DNA of 64,000 nucleotides. It comes from Isochrysis galbana (taxonomy: Eukaryota; Haptophyta; Isochrysidales; Isochrysidaceae). The notes under the pieces were generated by a model. It made no database searches. It was not told the origin of the DNA and saw nothing but the letters and a program-made list of their open reading frames with translations. The stretch is taken from assembly GCA_018136815.1 (NCBI GenBank), contig CM030940.1, positions 4,261,745-4,325,744 on the forward strand, read 5' to 3'. Position 1 is the stretch's first letter. Every line of letters starts with the position of its first letter. The translations under genes and the position numbers were made by a program. This document shows positions 54,459 to 64,000 of this stretch, in pieces.

Positions 54459-55007
54459 TCACTGTCCTAACTGTGCCTGGACGAGTTCCTTGAGTTCATC
54501 ATGCGCTTGCTCTACGTCTGTCACAGTCGCATCCATACCATCTTTCGCATCTTCTGCCCTGGCCTTCGCACGAGCCCTTCTCTCCATTCCGCGCTCGTGC
54601 AGGACGGCAGCGAAGTCAGAGGCCCAAACGAGCTTTCCTAGTTCGACCTCATGCTCTTCGACAACGCCATCAACAAACGAGCGGTGGAAGCTGTGCAAGA
54701 AGCCTTCGAGACCATCGAGTGGGGTGTCTCGTCTCAAGCACCTGTCTCTGACGCTCTCCCACAGTCCTGACGTCGTGAGCAATGAGCGGCCAAACACCCG
54801 GCTCGCCTTGACTCCATCAGGAGGGCTGAAGCCGTCTGGCAACGGGACCGTGTTGACTGCCTGAAGGAAGGTGCGCGCGCAGATCTGGAGCTGTGGAAGA
54901 GAGAGGTGCTCGACCCCTTCTGCCCCGCTCAGCTCGCTCGCCATCAGCACGCTCAGGAAGTTCTTGACCGCCTCAGCAATGCACGGTCCCTCCGTCGCCT
55001 CGGCCAT
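54459..55007 (-). CDS. Unknown 182-aa protein
   Basis: Uninterrupted non-repetitive ORF from ATG 55007 (MAEATEGPCIAEAVKNFLSV). Helix-rich: GVEHLSLPQLQICARTFLQA, GLEGFLHSFHRSFVDGVVEE. A charged C-terminal stretch likely forms a coiled coil (RRARAKARAEDAKDGMDATV, then VEQAHDELKELVQAQLGQ). No family recognised. It lies between a repeat and a retroposon copy; codon composition resembles the confirmed genes. Could be the first exon of a longer gene. Confidence 0.5.
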   Translation of the reverse strand: MAEATEGPCIAEAVKNFLSVLMASELSGAEGVEHLSLPQLQICARTFLQAVNTVPLPDGFSPPDGVKASRVFGRSLLTTSGLWESVRDRCLRRDTPLDGLEGFLHSFHRSFVDGVVEEHEVELGKLVWASDFAAVLHERGMERRARAKARAEDAKDGMDATVTDVEQAHDELKELVQAQLGQ

Positions 55008-55668
55008 CCTTCCTTCCTCCCCCCTCTCACCGTCTCAGTTTTAATCCTACTACTGAGTGAGTATGGAGTGGCGAGTGGCGAGTGCTTTGTCAGAGTTGTT
55101 CAATCTCAAGCTTGTTTATTTCGGGCCTACATGTGAAATCCGGAGGGGGGGGGGCGTTAGAAATTGTAGTCTTGTGTCTTGTTGGCTAGCATCCCTAGCC
55201 ACATACGCCGGACGAGCCATGCACCAACCGCGCATACGTCAGGACTGAATCGAGCTCAAGCGAGATGACGCATAGGCCGACGAAGGATTCTCATTAGTCC
55301 GTGAGAAATATCTCTTAAATTGCACGTTTACGTAGTTGTCGGCCTTAGAGGAAACGCAGGGGGGAAACGTTGGCATGCGCACGCACGGCGTCTCCGCGGG
55401 GGAACCGATGGTGCCCATGCACGGCGTGCACATTGGTGCAAGCAAGTCATCAAACATCAAACGTACCCCGCGAGAAATATCTCTTAGGGGGAAAGCAGAG
55501 AAAAAAGTTGTTATGCCCACGCACGGCGCCCTAGTCTTTCATTTAATTTTAAAATACTGATGTATACATAACTATGGACATTTGATCGCTCAATTCGACT
55601 GATGCCCCACAATCGATGGAACGACACCTACTAACGCTCAGCGCTCTGTTGTTTATTGTTATCTTGTC
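55008..55668. other. Intergenic with a duplicated GAGAAATATCTCTTA block
   Basis: GAGAAATATCTCTTA at 55303-55317 and 55472-55486, each near an ATGC-CACGCACGGCG word (55374, 55513). No gene. Confidence 0.4.
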
Positions 55669-56397
55669 AACTAAGTTTATACTTAGTTCGCCCATGGGGG
55701 GGCACGAGCCCCCCCCTCTCTCCACTCCTCCCCTGCCATGGGGGAGGAACCACCCATGCTCCTGGCACGCCTGATGGCTTGCCAGGAGCCCACTGCCCTG
55801 CTGACCCACTCTCTCCCTGACAGGCTCGCCTGATTCGCGCGTCCTGGCCCTTCGTGGCCAGCCCATCGCTCCAACCCCCCCTCCCCCCCTGTTCGACAGG
55901 CAGACAGGTGCAGAGTGGGGGCCCCTGAGGCCCAGGAGCGCCAGCGAGGGAGAGGCAGGGGAGACCAAGGCCCAGCCCCAGCCTCCTCTGCCCCCTGAGC
56001 TGGCCTCCAGGAGCCTCCAGGGGTCGCCAGAGGCAGCTGCAGGCCTGTCGCAGGCGCGCCATCGCGCGTGCCTGCAGGAGAGGGGAGAGAGAGCGCGGAG
56101 AAGGGGGTGGGCGGAGCGAGGGCTCCGCTCACCGGAAAATATGTAAGTCCCGCACCTGTTTACAGGAGAAGTCGGGACTGAGGACGCCGCCAGCCCGGTA
56201 GGCATAGGAGGGAGGGGGGAACGGATCACCGGGGTGGGGCGCGGGCCACCGACCATATCTAAGCCCTTTTCCCCTATCCCCCTAGTAGTGCACGGGGGGA
56301 GTCGCCTGATGGCGGGGGGGAAAGGGCCAGGAGAGAGGGGGTGTAGAAAGTTTTGCTACGTGAGTAGAAAGTAGTGGGTCCACGGCCGCGTGTGCGC
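55669..56397 (+). mobile_element. Non-autonomous retroposon, copy 5, 3' tail missing
   Basis: Starts with the hairpin CAACTAAGT-TTAT-ACTTAGTT, then CGCCCATGGGGGGGCACGAG and the full body of the 12748-13499 copy, inverted and nearly identical. Similarity ends at CCGCGTGTGCG (56387-56397), before the AAGAAG tail. No clear target duplication. Confidence 0.75.
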
Positions 56398-57855
56398 CCA
56401 TCTGAAGGCTGTAGGCATGAATATTCGTGTAAGGTACGCGCTCATAATTACAATTGAACAGTTCCCCGTGTTGCCACTGACGCACAAGACACACCGATTC
56501 GGATTCCCCATGGTCTCAAGTCCAGGTTTGCAGATTTGGTCTCGAAATTTGCGATTCGAATTTTGTTTTTGATGTTACTATAATCTATAATTGTTGGCTC
56601 GTTTAAGGTAATAAACCGGCATGACTTCGACTTCTCGTTCTGCAGTCGCTCTGCGAGACTCTCTCTCTCTCTCTCTCTCCGTTCGCCTCTCCTCGGCCGA
56701 CGGCAGGAAGATTCGTCCAAAACATTCTCCGGTCCCAAGATATCTCGTGGGGGGTCTCTCCGCGCTCCGTTCGCCTCTCCTCGGCCGACGGCAGGAAGAT
56801 TCGTCCAAAACATTCTCCGGTCCCAAGATATCTCGTGGGGGGTCTCTCCGCGAGGGAAAGGACGCGATCTCGCTCCGAGATTGGCCTCGCGCCCTCCCAC
56901 GCTGCCCCGCCGTGCCCTCGGTCCCTCGCGCCACCCCCCGCGGCAGGTTCTTTCCCTCGGCGTGCCGTCCGTCGCCTCCGGCCCTCTTCTCTTACCTTCT
57001 CTCGATGTCATCAAATGTTCCATGACCGTCTGTTGTCTCCTCTCGTCTATCGGTCATAGCTCCCCAACGAGATTTGCCCTCGTTGTGTCGGCCTCCCCTC
57101 TGTCGTCTGTCGCACGTCTGCGCGTTGCTGAGTTGCCCTGGTGCCGACGCCTGGCCGTCCGTCCAGGTGTGGTTAGTTTTCGCCCCGTTTGGTTTAGTTT
57201 GTGTGGCTCTGTGTCCTCGAGCTTTTTGTAGCAACTTCGTCGAGGCCCACCGTGTTCCCAAGCGAGTCCCCCCGAGTTCCCGAGTCTATACCCCGAGTCA
57301 ACGAGTCAATACAAGTCAAGCACGCGCCTGAGCCACCCCCAGTCGCCTGCCACCACCTCCCACAAGCCTCCTTCCACACTTCCGCGCCCTCCGTGCGTCG
57401 TACGTCGTGCGTCGATCACCATGACCGTAGTCACCCCCGAGGAAAGCTCCATGAGCTCCCACCAAGAACCGCATTCCGCGCTAGCTGCCGGCGCGCCCTC
57501 GCAGGCAATCACCAAGAGTGAGATGAGCCTTGCTCTGACGCTGTCCCCCCCCCCCCCCTCCGGCTTTCCACCCTCTCCTGCCCCAACTCCCACATAGTGT
57601 CATAGTGCACCCCTGCTTGTGTCGGCTGTCGGCTGTGTGGAGGGTGGAGGAGCACTAGCACTAAGAATCTAAGAATAAGAATATACTTTTTCTACACCCG
57701 CAAGCTGATATACCGCTAATCACGAAACCAATCTATTTTTACGGCGGCACGCCCCTCCGCCCCCCCCCCCCCCTTCCCCCCCGCCCTTTCCCTCCTCCCT
57801 CCTCCCCCCACCCTTCCCCTTCCCCTCCCCCTCTCCTTCTCCCTCTCCTTGTACG
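56398..57855. other. Intergenic: 88-bp tandem duplication, pyrimidine-rich leader-like DNA, short ORF
   Basis: An 88-bp unit is duplicated (56679-56854). 56860-57420 is pyrimidine-rich. A short ORF at 57420-57598 (ATGACCGTAGTC in a CACCATGA context; TPEESSMSSHQEPHSALAAG) might be a gag remnant or upstream ORF. Poly-C/CT just before 57856 is promoter-like. Confidence 0.4.
56679..56854 (+). repeat. Tandem duplication, 88-bp unit, two copies
   Basis: CCGTTCGCCTCTCCTCGGCC through AAGATATCTCGTGGGGGGTC occurs at about 56680 and again 88 bp later. Confidence 0.85.
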
Positions 57856-60318
57856 ATGGCTGCGGGCAAGCGCTCCCTGTCCCCCAGCTCTGCCCGAGCC
57901 TCCCCATCACTCCCTGTCCCCGCACGCACTCTCAAGGGCGCCGCTCGCGAAGCTGGAGTCGGCGTTCGCGCAGGCGTATACGAGAAAGAGGCAAACACGG
58001 GTGGAAGGCACTGCAAGGAGGGCAAGTGGTCGGCGAGGGAGACGGAGATGGTGTGGAGGATCTTCGTCAACGTGCTCAACGGCTGCTGGGACGGGGACAC
58101 CGAGCAGGAGCGCCTCGAGAGCTTCTTCCGAGCGGAGGTGGCGAGCGGCATCAGGCATGCAAAGAGGGCCAAGCAGGAAGTGTGGAAGGCGACCAAGGCG
58201 AGGGCGGACGAGGAACTGACCGCTGCCGGACTAGACGCACGCAAGAAGTCGTCCATCAAAAACAGGGTGGGCCAATCGCCCTGCGCACGCTCGCCCAGCC
58301 CTCTGCATGTCGGCCCATTCACGGCCTGCGCCCGGTAGATGATGGCCGTCTACAACAAGAAGGGCACGCGCGCTTGGATGGAGGAAGAGATCCAGCTGCT
58401 GCGTCGTCTGGCCGATGCTGACTTGACGTGGGTGCAAATAGCAGAAGAACTCGGTAGACCTAGGCAGGTGAGTTGCGACCTCGGGTGCCAAAGGCGCTGG
58501 CCCTGCTCGTGCATGGTCTTGCTCCCTGGCAGGTGGCACCCCCCCTACCGCACCTTACGCAAGATGCTGGGAATTGTCAGGCTTGTCAGCACGCATACGC
58601 GCACTACTCCAAGTCGGGCAGCTTGGGCCGCTTCACCTTGGAAGAGGAGCGGCGGCTCACAAGGCTCGTGGAGGCCGCCTTACACGCCGTCGCCAAGGCG
58701 CGCAAGAGAGTGTCAAGGACATCAGACGGGGGCGCTGGCGTTGGCTCGGCGGAGGAGGAAGAGGCGGAAATCAGGGAGGCAGCCGAGCTTCAGCGAAACT
58801 TGCCGTGGCAAGCCATTTCCGAACGATTTCCTGGTCGCACAGGCAACCAATTGCGGGTTGCTTGGTTTCAAAGGCTAGCGCCCCACAGACTATCAAGAGC
58901 TGCCGTAGGGCCGAGGGAAGACCTGCAGGTGATAAGGAGCGTGCGCTCTTGCTCCTGGGAATGAGAGTGGTTCGGGAGGCGCATGCCCCGCGCTCTCAAC
59001 CGTGTCATCGCCGTAATGCATGGGCTTTCTCTGGTGAGGCCAGCAAATAGTGGCACCCGCATATGTACTAGTATTGCAAGTGCTCTGCATGACTTCTTGT
59101 GGTGCTTGCCATGCAGTTGCTCCGTTCAATTGCAGCGTCCGGCGCCGAGGACGAATCGGAAGTGACGTGGGAGAGATTGCATCCAAGGCTCGACGGTCGT
59201 CAGGTAAGGGGCGATGCATGGATGGGGCGTTTCATCATAGGTGTCTCTTCCTAGTTACTGATCCACTACAATGCAAGGCTGCGAGAGTTTGCCCACGCAA
59301 GGGGTGGGGTTTCCATCGAGTATGGGGCATTTCGGTCTTGTGAAGGTGGGCCTGCAGCGCTGGTTTAGGGTGGCCATGTCTTTCAACGTTGGGTGGGCGC
59401 GGGTTGGGAGGTCCCGCGCTAACGTGCCACGACGGCAGTTTTTGAGCGTCACCCTGATTTTTAGACGTGCTCGATGGCTGCATTCATCACCGTGATGAGC
59501 GCTTTGTATCCCCCCGCTCTACTCAGGCTCGGCAACGCCTATCTTCTCTTTCGAAGCAGCTTGGATCGTCAGGCTCAGCACAACCGCTGGACGTGCGCGT
59601 CTCGCTTCTCATCTCTCTGCTCGAGACTCATCTCCTTGAAGATGGCCAGCAAGACGTCGAAAAGGCAGCACTCATCGCTGCAGGCCACAGCAACCTTGTT
59701 TCGGCTAACGACGACTCCGGTGCGGGCAGCGTGATTGGCCACGCTAGGCGTGCCGCTGGTCACAATCCGATGGTACACATGACCGTTGAGGGCGCGGCAG
59801 CGCAACTTGTCAACTCGCGCATCGCTGCTGCCAAATCTGAGTCACGTCACGTTGGTCCCCTAGCGCCCACGGTAATCAGCGACCCCGGGGCGACGGTTGA
59901 CGGTCGAACGGAGGCACGCAGATCGAGTACAAGTTCAAAGAAGAGAGGCGCGCCGGAGGGGAAAGAGCACGATCGGAAGCGCAGTCGGCCATCCGGAGGG
60001 CACGATGAGCGGGAGAGTGCGTCTGAAAAACAGAAGCGGAAGGCAGAGCGGAAGGCGAAGCGGAAGGCAAAGCGGAAGGCAGCGAAGGAGGCGTGCCGTA
60101 CAGACTCGAATGTACGGGTAAAGCGTGAAATTGTAGGCGTCCAGCCGATACCCGACCCAACAAGCTTGGGTAGCTTTCAAAAGAAGGACCCCGAAGCAGC
60201 GCGAATCCTCGCGGAGACGATGCGGCGTGAGGCTGCGATAGAAGCACAGGGATCTGGTAGATCGACAAACACTGTGCAGGGAGCTGCTCGGGGCAAGAAA
60301 TCGAGGCACGCGCAATGA
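57856..60318 (+). CDS. Myb/SANT protein of TTF1/REB1 type (6 exons)
   Basis: Exons 57856-58266, 58339-58467, 58581-58928, 59117-59203, 59255-59303, 59465-60318; all junctions keep frame, giving about 625 aa. Order: a first charged SANT-like segment (KWSARETEMVWRIFVNVLNG, about 55-75), then a Myb repeat across intron 2 (NKKGTRAWMEEEIQLLRRLA, DLTWVQIAEELGRPRQACQH). A second Myb repeat is interrupted by an acidic loop (GRFTLEEERRLTRLVEAALH to NLPWQAISERFPGRTGNQLR, VAWFQRLAPHRL). A third, shorter unit follows (VTWERLHPRLDGRQ-LLIHYNARLREFAHAR). The C-terminal 180 residues carry KRKAERKAKRKAKRKAAKEA, probably a nuclear/nucleolar signal. Serial Myb repeats with this spacing are typical of Pol I terminator binders (TTF1, Reb1) and DMTF1. 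A role in rDNA termination or replication-fork arrest is inference. Confidence 0.7.
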
Positions 60319-60926
60319 TTGGACATGCGGACTAGCTGCTGCTCCGGCGCAAAGCCTCCTGCTGAATTCTTCTGCTTGCATTCATTGCACGTACAACCGC
60401 GAAAGGGTTCACTGACTCAATTGTTGCGAGTCGTGAATGTACAAGCAGAGGAATAGTGATCGCTATCCCACCCACCACCTCCCTTTTCCTCCGCCTATGC
60501 CACGCTTGATGGGTTCTCTGCCTCACCGCCGAAGCGGCGCCGCGTGACTCACCATCTCGTGCCATTGCTGCCGTGATTGTTGCCGCACGTTGTCTCCTTC
60601 GACGATTGGGAGTTAGAGTTTGTTTTGCGATCTGTTGAAGCCATTGTTGCCAACAACTCGACGGTCGAGGACTCGAAGACGCACGGAGATACGTTTTGAT
60701 TTTGCTGGTAGTGTGAGAGGGAAATGGTAAAAAAATACCTCCTGAAGAGTGAGGGCTATCTACCACCCAGCTAGGGATCGCTTTAAAAAAACTGAAGATT
60801 CTGGGCTACACACCTACTATCCCAAGGTGCCCCTTGCTCTACTCCGACAAGGCCCTTATCTTCCCTCCCTCCATCTCCTCCCCTGCCCCCCTTCATGCCC
60901 TTTGTCCTCGTCGTTTCCGCAAGCAA
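60319..60926. other. Intergenic, no gene; two CTGAAGA signatures
   Basis: A-run plus CCTGAAGAGTGAGGGCTA (about 60726) and A-run plus CTGAAGATTCTGGGCTAC (about 60785) are two copies of the motif also found near 1405, 10272 and 33165. Confidence 0.4.
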
Positions 60927-61345
60927 GCTAAGTTTATACTTAGTTCGCCCATGGGGGGCACGAGCCCCCCCCCCCTCTCCACTCCTCCCCTGCTATGGGG
61001 GAGGAACCACCCACTCTCCTGGCACGCCTGATGGCTTGCCAGGAGCACACAGCCTTGCTGACCCATTCCTCACCCCACAAGCCCGCCTGACTCGCGCCCG
61101 CCCTGGCCCGTCGTGGCCTGCCCATCTCTTTGACCAGCCCCTCCTCCCCCTGGCCCCCACTGAGCAGAACCCCCAGCCAGCTCTTGTCGACCTGCAGGGC
61201 CGCGGAGCGCCAGCGAGGGAGAGGCAGGAGGGGTCAGGGCGCCGGGGCCATCCCCCAGCCTCACCTGCCCCCTGAACTGTGCTCCCAAGCCGCCCTGCAC
61301 CTGAAGTGGGGCCGTAGGCGCCATGGGCCCCCGCCGCAGGGAAGA
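60927..61345 (+). mobile_element. Non-autonomous retroposon, copy 6, 3'-truncated
   Basis: 5' hairpin CTAAGTTTATACTTAG at 60929, CGCCCATGGGG, then a body closest to the 17925-18793 copy (GAACTGTGCTCCCAAGC, CGCCATGGGC). It ends against the A-run that is the 3' end of the minus-strand LINE at 61350. Confidence 0.7.
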
Positions 61346-61349
61346 GAGG

Positions 61350-64000
61350 AAAAAAAAAATCTTCTTAAAAAACCCCGCTACGTGTGCGGCGTGAGGCAGT
61401 GTGCTAGTGTACCTCCCTACTACCCAACCTTAACCCCTAACAACCCCCTCCCCCTTCCCCAGTTCCCTCATTAGCGGAGAAGCTGGTTCCGGGGAGGCCG
61501 CGCGCGCTGCTTCGGCCAGGAGTTGGAGAGAAGGGGGCGGGAGACTGTGGCTCGTCCTTTGCTTTCGGTGTTAGCTTTGGTTATTCTCCCTTAAAAACTT
61601 TAGATTCCTTTTTTAGTAACTGCTGTGATTCCTACCCAGAGATTTAGCTGCTTTAGGTGATGTGTCGTAGGTCTAGCCCCCTTGCCGCTTGCAAGAGGTC
61701 CTCCGACGTTCCTATGTTGAAATCCTTGTCCACCGTGTACAGCGGGCTTATCATTTTCTTAATGTGTTTGTTGCTCGGGGCGTGTAACCCCATATTCTCC
61801 CGTTGTTTTTTTAGCCTCTGAAAGAAACCGACTTTCGCCGTTACTAACAGGTGATATCTCGTGAGGATCGCTCTTAAGATCGACCTGACGGACCTGCCGT
61901 CCGCGTTGCCATACTGGATGTTATAGAAGTCGGTTAGAATATACCTCCACGCCAAGATACCTAAGTATCCTGAGGAGGGGTGCGGTCTGTCCACCTGATA
62001 GCAGAAAAGACGTTGGGGTATTTCGGATCCCGGCTTAAGGCAAATCCCTAAAAGTCCTTCTATGAATTCAAAGACAGGCTCCGTCGCGATACATGAGGCC
62101 AAGTGAGTGGAACTCTCGGGGGCTATGCCACAAAAGCGGCATGTCGGATCGTCGGCAAAACGGTTTGCCGTAGCTATTCTCCTATGTAGAATATGTTTAA
62201 AATGCAGATAGGAGTCCCTAGGTGTTAAAAAGTTATATTTGTACAGTTGCGATACTTGTTTCCACTTTCCCGAGAGGACCGGTAACCTTTTCTCCCATCT
62301 TAGTGTGGATTTTTGTGCTTTTGTCTTCCTCAGCGCGAGGAACGCTTTAGTCAAGACCCTGACACTCACATCCTCTAGCGTAGTTTGCGTGCCTTTTAGC
62401 GTGTACTCTTGAGGTATCGGATACGCTGTTTCCGCCGGGCCGTCGTACGCTCGTCCCCACTTCAGTGGGGTGAATAGCTCGTCGGGCAATAGTTGCGGGC
62501 TGATCCGCTCGTGGATGTGGGGCTCTCCCATAACATTGAGTTGGACTTTGTGGTGATCGCCTCTTCGGCGCAGATAGAAGTTATGGTCTTTGTCCACTAG
62601 AATGTCACCTAGATCATGCGCGTCCGGATCTTCTTGAGGGACTAACTCTTGCTCCTCCGGAGGAGGAGGCGGGGGCTTCGCTTGTTTTCTAAGAAGGTCC
62701 GTATAGTCAGATGTGGTATCTACTAGTCTTGATCTAGTCCATTCGGATATCTTTTCCCACGACTTAAGAAAGGGGGCTACTGAAATGTAATTTCCTCTAT
62801 GGCGTATCCACCGTTCTCCGTCCGGCAAGTAAGCCGCGCATTCCTCTGTAGTGTATATGTCCCCCGTGTCCGGGTTAATCGTATTGTGTACGATAACCGT
62901 CTGAAGAGACTCCCATTTAGACCTATGTGAATGGTGAATCGCCGGAGGTTTGTGGAAAAGATCGTGCCATATCGGGGAGCCCAGGGTTCCTTCCCGTGTG
63001 TTTGTTTCCCTATGGAAGTTAATCCGTCTAAAGTTCTCGAGCGCATGCTTCCAAAAGGCCGGGAGCGTGCTATTACCGCGAATGCTAGCCGTGAGGCTCT
63101 TCACGTCGACCTTCGCGAAGACCGCCGCGCGCCCTAAGGGGGTGCGGCTGAACCATTGGTCTAAGACCGTTTTCCATTCCGCCGTTGACGGGTTTAGGTA
63201 GCGGGCTATCCATATCGCTTGAAGCGCTCGCGTGTGTTCGGCCATGGGGAGTAGTCCGACACCCAATAGGGGTCCGTCTTCTCTCGTCCCCACTCTCGGG
63301 TACGCCGGAAGGGTTATCCGTTTTAAACCCTCGTGCGAGGAGCCTAACTCGTCCGCCTGTAGTCGGGGAGATCTATCCCATAGTATGGTTTGAACGTCAG
63401 AATCTATGGCCTCCATGAACCACGCCGGCGGGGTGGACGTGGACAGCCAATATCTCGGCGTCCCGTATATTATGAAGTTCACTAGTAGGGTCCTTCCATG
63501 AATGGAGAGACTCGTCATTCCCCTCCATGTTGCGACTTTCTTTTTAAGCTTGGCGTATAGCTTCTCCCAGAAGGAGTCATTGTCTGGTCCTTCCCAGAAT
63601 GGGACTCCTAGTATGGTCGCAAAATCGCCTTCGCCGAGTGTTTTAAGATATGCTAGCGTCTCGGGGACCTGCGCTCCCGTAAGTGATCCCATTCGTATTA
63701 GTATGCTCTTGCTTTTGTTCACTTTAGCCCCGGTGGCGGTTCCATAGCTTTCTAGAATGTGCATCGCCCTCTCCAATGACTCGAAGGAGTTTGCTAAAAT
63801 TTGCGTGTCATCCGCAAACTGCGAAAGCCTCAACTCTCTAGGTCCTATCTTGATTCCTTTCATCTCCGGGTCGGCGTTTACTAGACGTGTTAGGCCTTCG
63901 GCCACTAGGAGAAAGGCTAGGGGCGATAGCGAGCATCCTTGGGGCATGCCGCAATGTATCGTGAAGGGATTGCTGCGTCTGCCGTTAGCCTTGATCCATC
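61350..64000 (-). mobile_element. LINE copy running off the right edge, with 3' UTR and oligo(T) end
   Basis: ORF2 from beyond 64000 to 61653, then a 300-nt 3' UTR ending TTTTTTAAGAAGATTTTTTTTT near 61350. The 3' UTR matches the nested fragment at 1958-2161. Everything 5' of the RT palm is outside the window. Confidence 0.85.
61653..64000 (-). CDS. LINE ORF2, C-terminal half (RT palm to C-terminal CxxC region), partial
   Basis: Open at the window edge. The frame begins IKANGRRSNPFTIHC, then GMPQGCSLSPLAFLLVAEGL and RLSQFADDTQILANS (catalytic DD). A thumb/connector has GRTLLVNFIIYGTPRYWLS, then LGVGLLPMAEHTRALQAIWI. The distal region is missing from the 41-46-kb copy: a Pro-rich hinge (KPPPPPPEEQELVPQEDPDA), then KRLPVLSGKWKQVSQLYKYN, FLTPRDSYLHFKHILHRRIA, and CRFCGIAPESSTHLASC, a probable zinc site (CxxC-x8-HxxxC). 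About 765 codons without a stop, so the copy is probably recent. It belongs to a subfamily distinct from, but alignable with, the 42-46-kb ORF2. Confidence 0.88.
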   Translation of the reverse strand, partial: WIKANGRRSNPFTIHCGMPQGCSLSPLAFLLVAEGLTRLVNADPEMKGIKIGPRELRLSQFADDTQILANSFESLERAMHILESYGTATGAKVNKSKSILIRMGSLTGAQVPETLAYLKTLGEGDFATILGVPFWEGPDNDSFWEKLYAKLKKKVATWRGMTSLSIHGRTLLVNFIIYGTPRYWLSTSTPPAWFMEAIDSDVQTILWDRSPRLQADELGSSHEGLKRITLPAYPRVGTREDGPLLGVGLLPMAEHTRALQAIWIARYLNPSTAEWKTVLDQWFSRTPLGRAAVFAKVDVKSLTASIRGNSTLPAFWKHALENFRRINFHRETNTREGTLGSPIWHDLFHKPPAIHHSHRSKWESLQTVIVHNTINPDTGDIYTTEECAAYLPDGERWIRHRGNYISVAPFLKSWEKISEWTRSRLVDTTSDYTDLLRKQAKPPPPPPEEQELVPQEDPDAHDLGDILVDKDHNFYLRRRGDHHKVQLNVMGEPHIHERISPQLLPDELFTPLKWGRAYDGPAETAYPIPQEYTLKGTQTTLEDVSVRVLTKAFLALRKTKAQKSTLRWEKRLPVLSGKWKQVSQLYKYNFLTPRDSYLHFKHILHRRIATANRFADDPTCRFCGIAPESSTHLASCIATEPVFEFIEGLLGICLKPGSEIPQRLFCYQVDRPHPSSGYLGILAWRYILTDFYNIQYGNADGRSVRSILRAILTRYHLLVTAKVGFFQRLKKQRENMGLHAPSNKHIKKMISPLYTVDKDFNIGTSEDLLQAARGLDLRHIT

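Overview
The window looks like nuclear DNA of a GC-rich, intron-bearing, flagellated protist, most likely a unicellular alga; I cannot name the lineage. Spliceosomal GT-AG introns occur in at least six genes. DAW1/ODA16, an outer-arm dynein transport factor, implies motile cilia. Low-complexity CT/GA, poly-C and GT tracts are abundant, and one 100-N assembly gap sits inside a GA microsatellite (35366-35465).

Host genes whose exon structure I could work out by hand: a small DUF3253-like protein with an in-frame TGA at its conserved Cys, a candidate selenoprotein (71-415, +); CAND1 (about 3991-9881, +, 12 exons, about 1246 aa); a cyclin-dependent kinase with a PVTTLRE helix (29746-31721, +, 4 exons); an intronless protein with an N-terminal CENP-C motif (36353-37510, +); Pol III subunit RPC4/POLR3D (40626-38814, -, 4 exons, about 399 aa); TTC1 (48559-47618, -, 2 exons, about 232 aa); DAW1 (50611-53167, +, 7 exons, 416 aa); and a Myb/SANT protein of the TTF1/REB1 type (57856-60318, +, 6 exons, about 625 aa). 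Weaker calls are a Lys-rich protein (15305-14268, -), a 182-aa ORF (55007-54459, -) and a 53-aa ORF (53395-53234, -). The genes belong to unrelated housekeeping processes: cullin cycling, cell cycle, kinetochore, Pol III, cilium assembly and rDNA-type Myb binding.

Mobile DNA fills most of the rest. (1) A gag / methyltransferase / integrase-chromodomain element (about 21560-26614, +) has a phage-type PPC/ENP cytosine-methyltransferase-like domain where a Ty3 element would carry protease, reverse transcriptase and RNase H. Its gag and methyltransferase ORFs share a frame separated by one TAG, and the integrase lies in an overlapping frame. (2) A non-LTR retrotransposon family encodes CCCH zinc fingers, an APE endonuclease, reverse transcriptase and a C-terminal CxxC module. 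There is one nearly complete copy (41489-46510, +), one copy running off the right edge (64000-61350, -), and several fragments. (3) A family of 750-1070 bp non-autonomous retroposons shares a 5'-terminal hairpin with the LINE and an AAGAAG-oligo(T) 3' end with it. These make 17-bp target-site duplications. (4) A 906-bp element with 14-bp inverted repeats and an 8-bp duplication interrupts an ORF and supplies its stop codon.

The most unusual items are the RT-less methyltransferase/integrase element, the candidate selenoprotein, and the LINE/short-element system with a covarying 5' hairpin, oligo(T) tail and constant 17-bp duplications.
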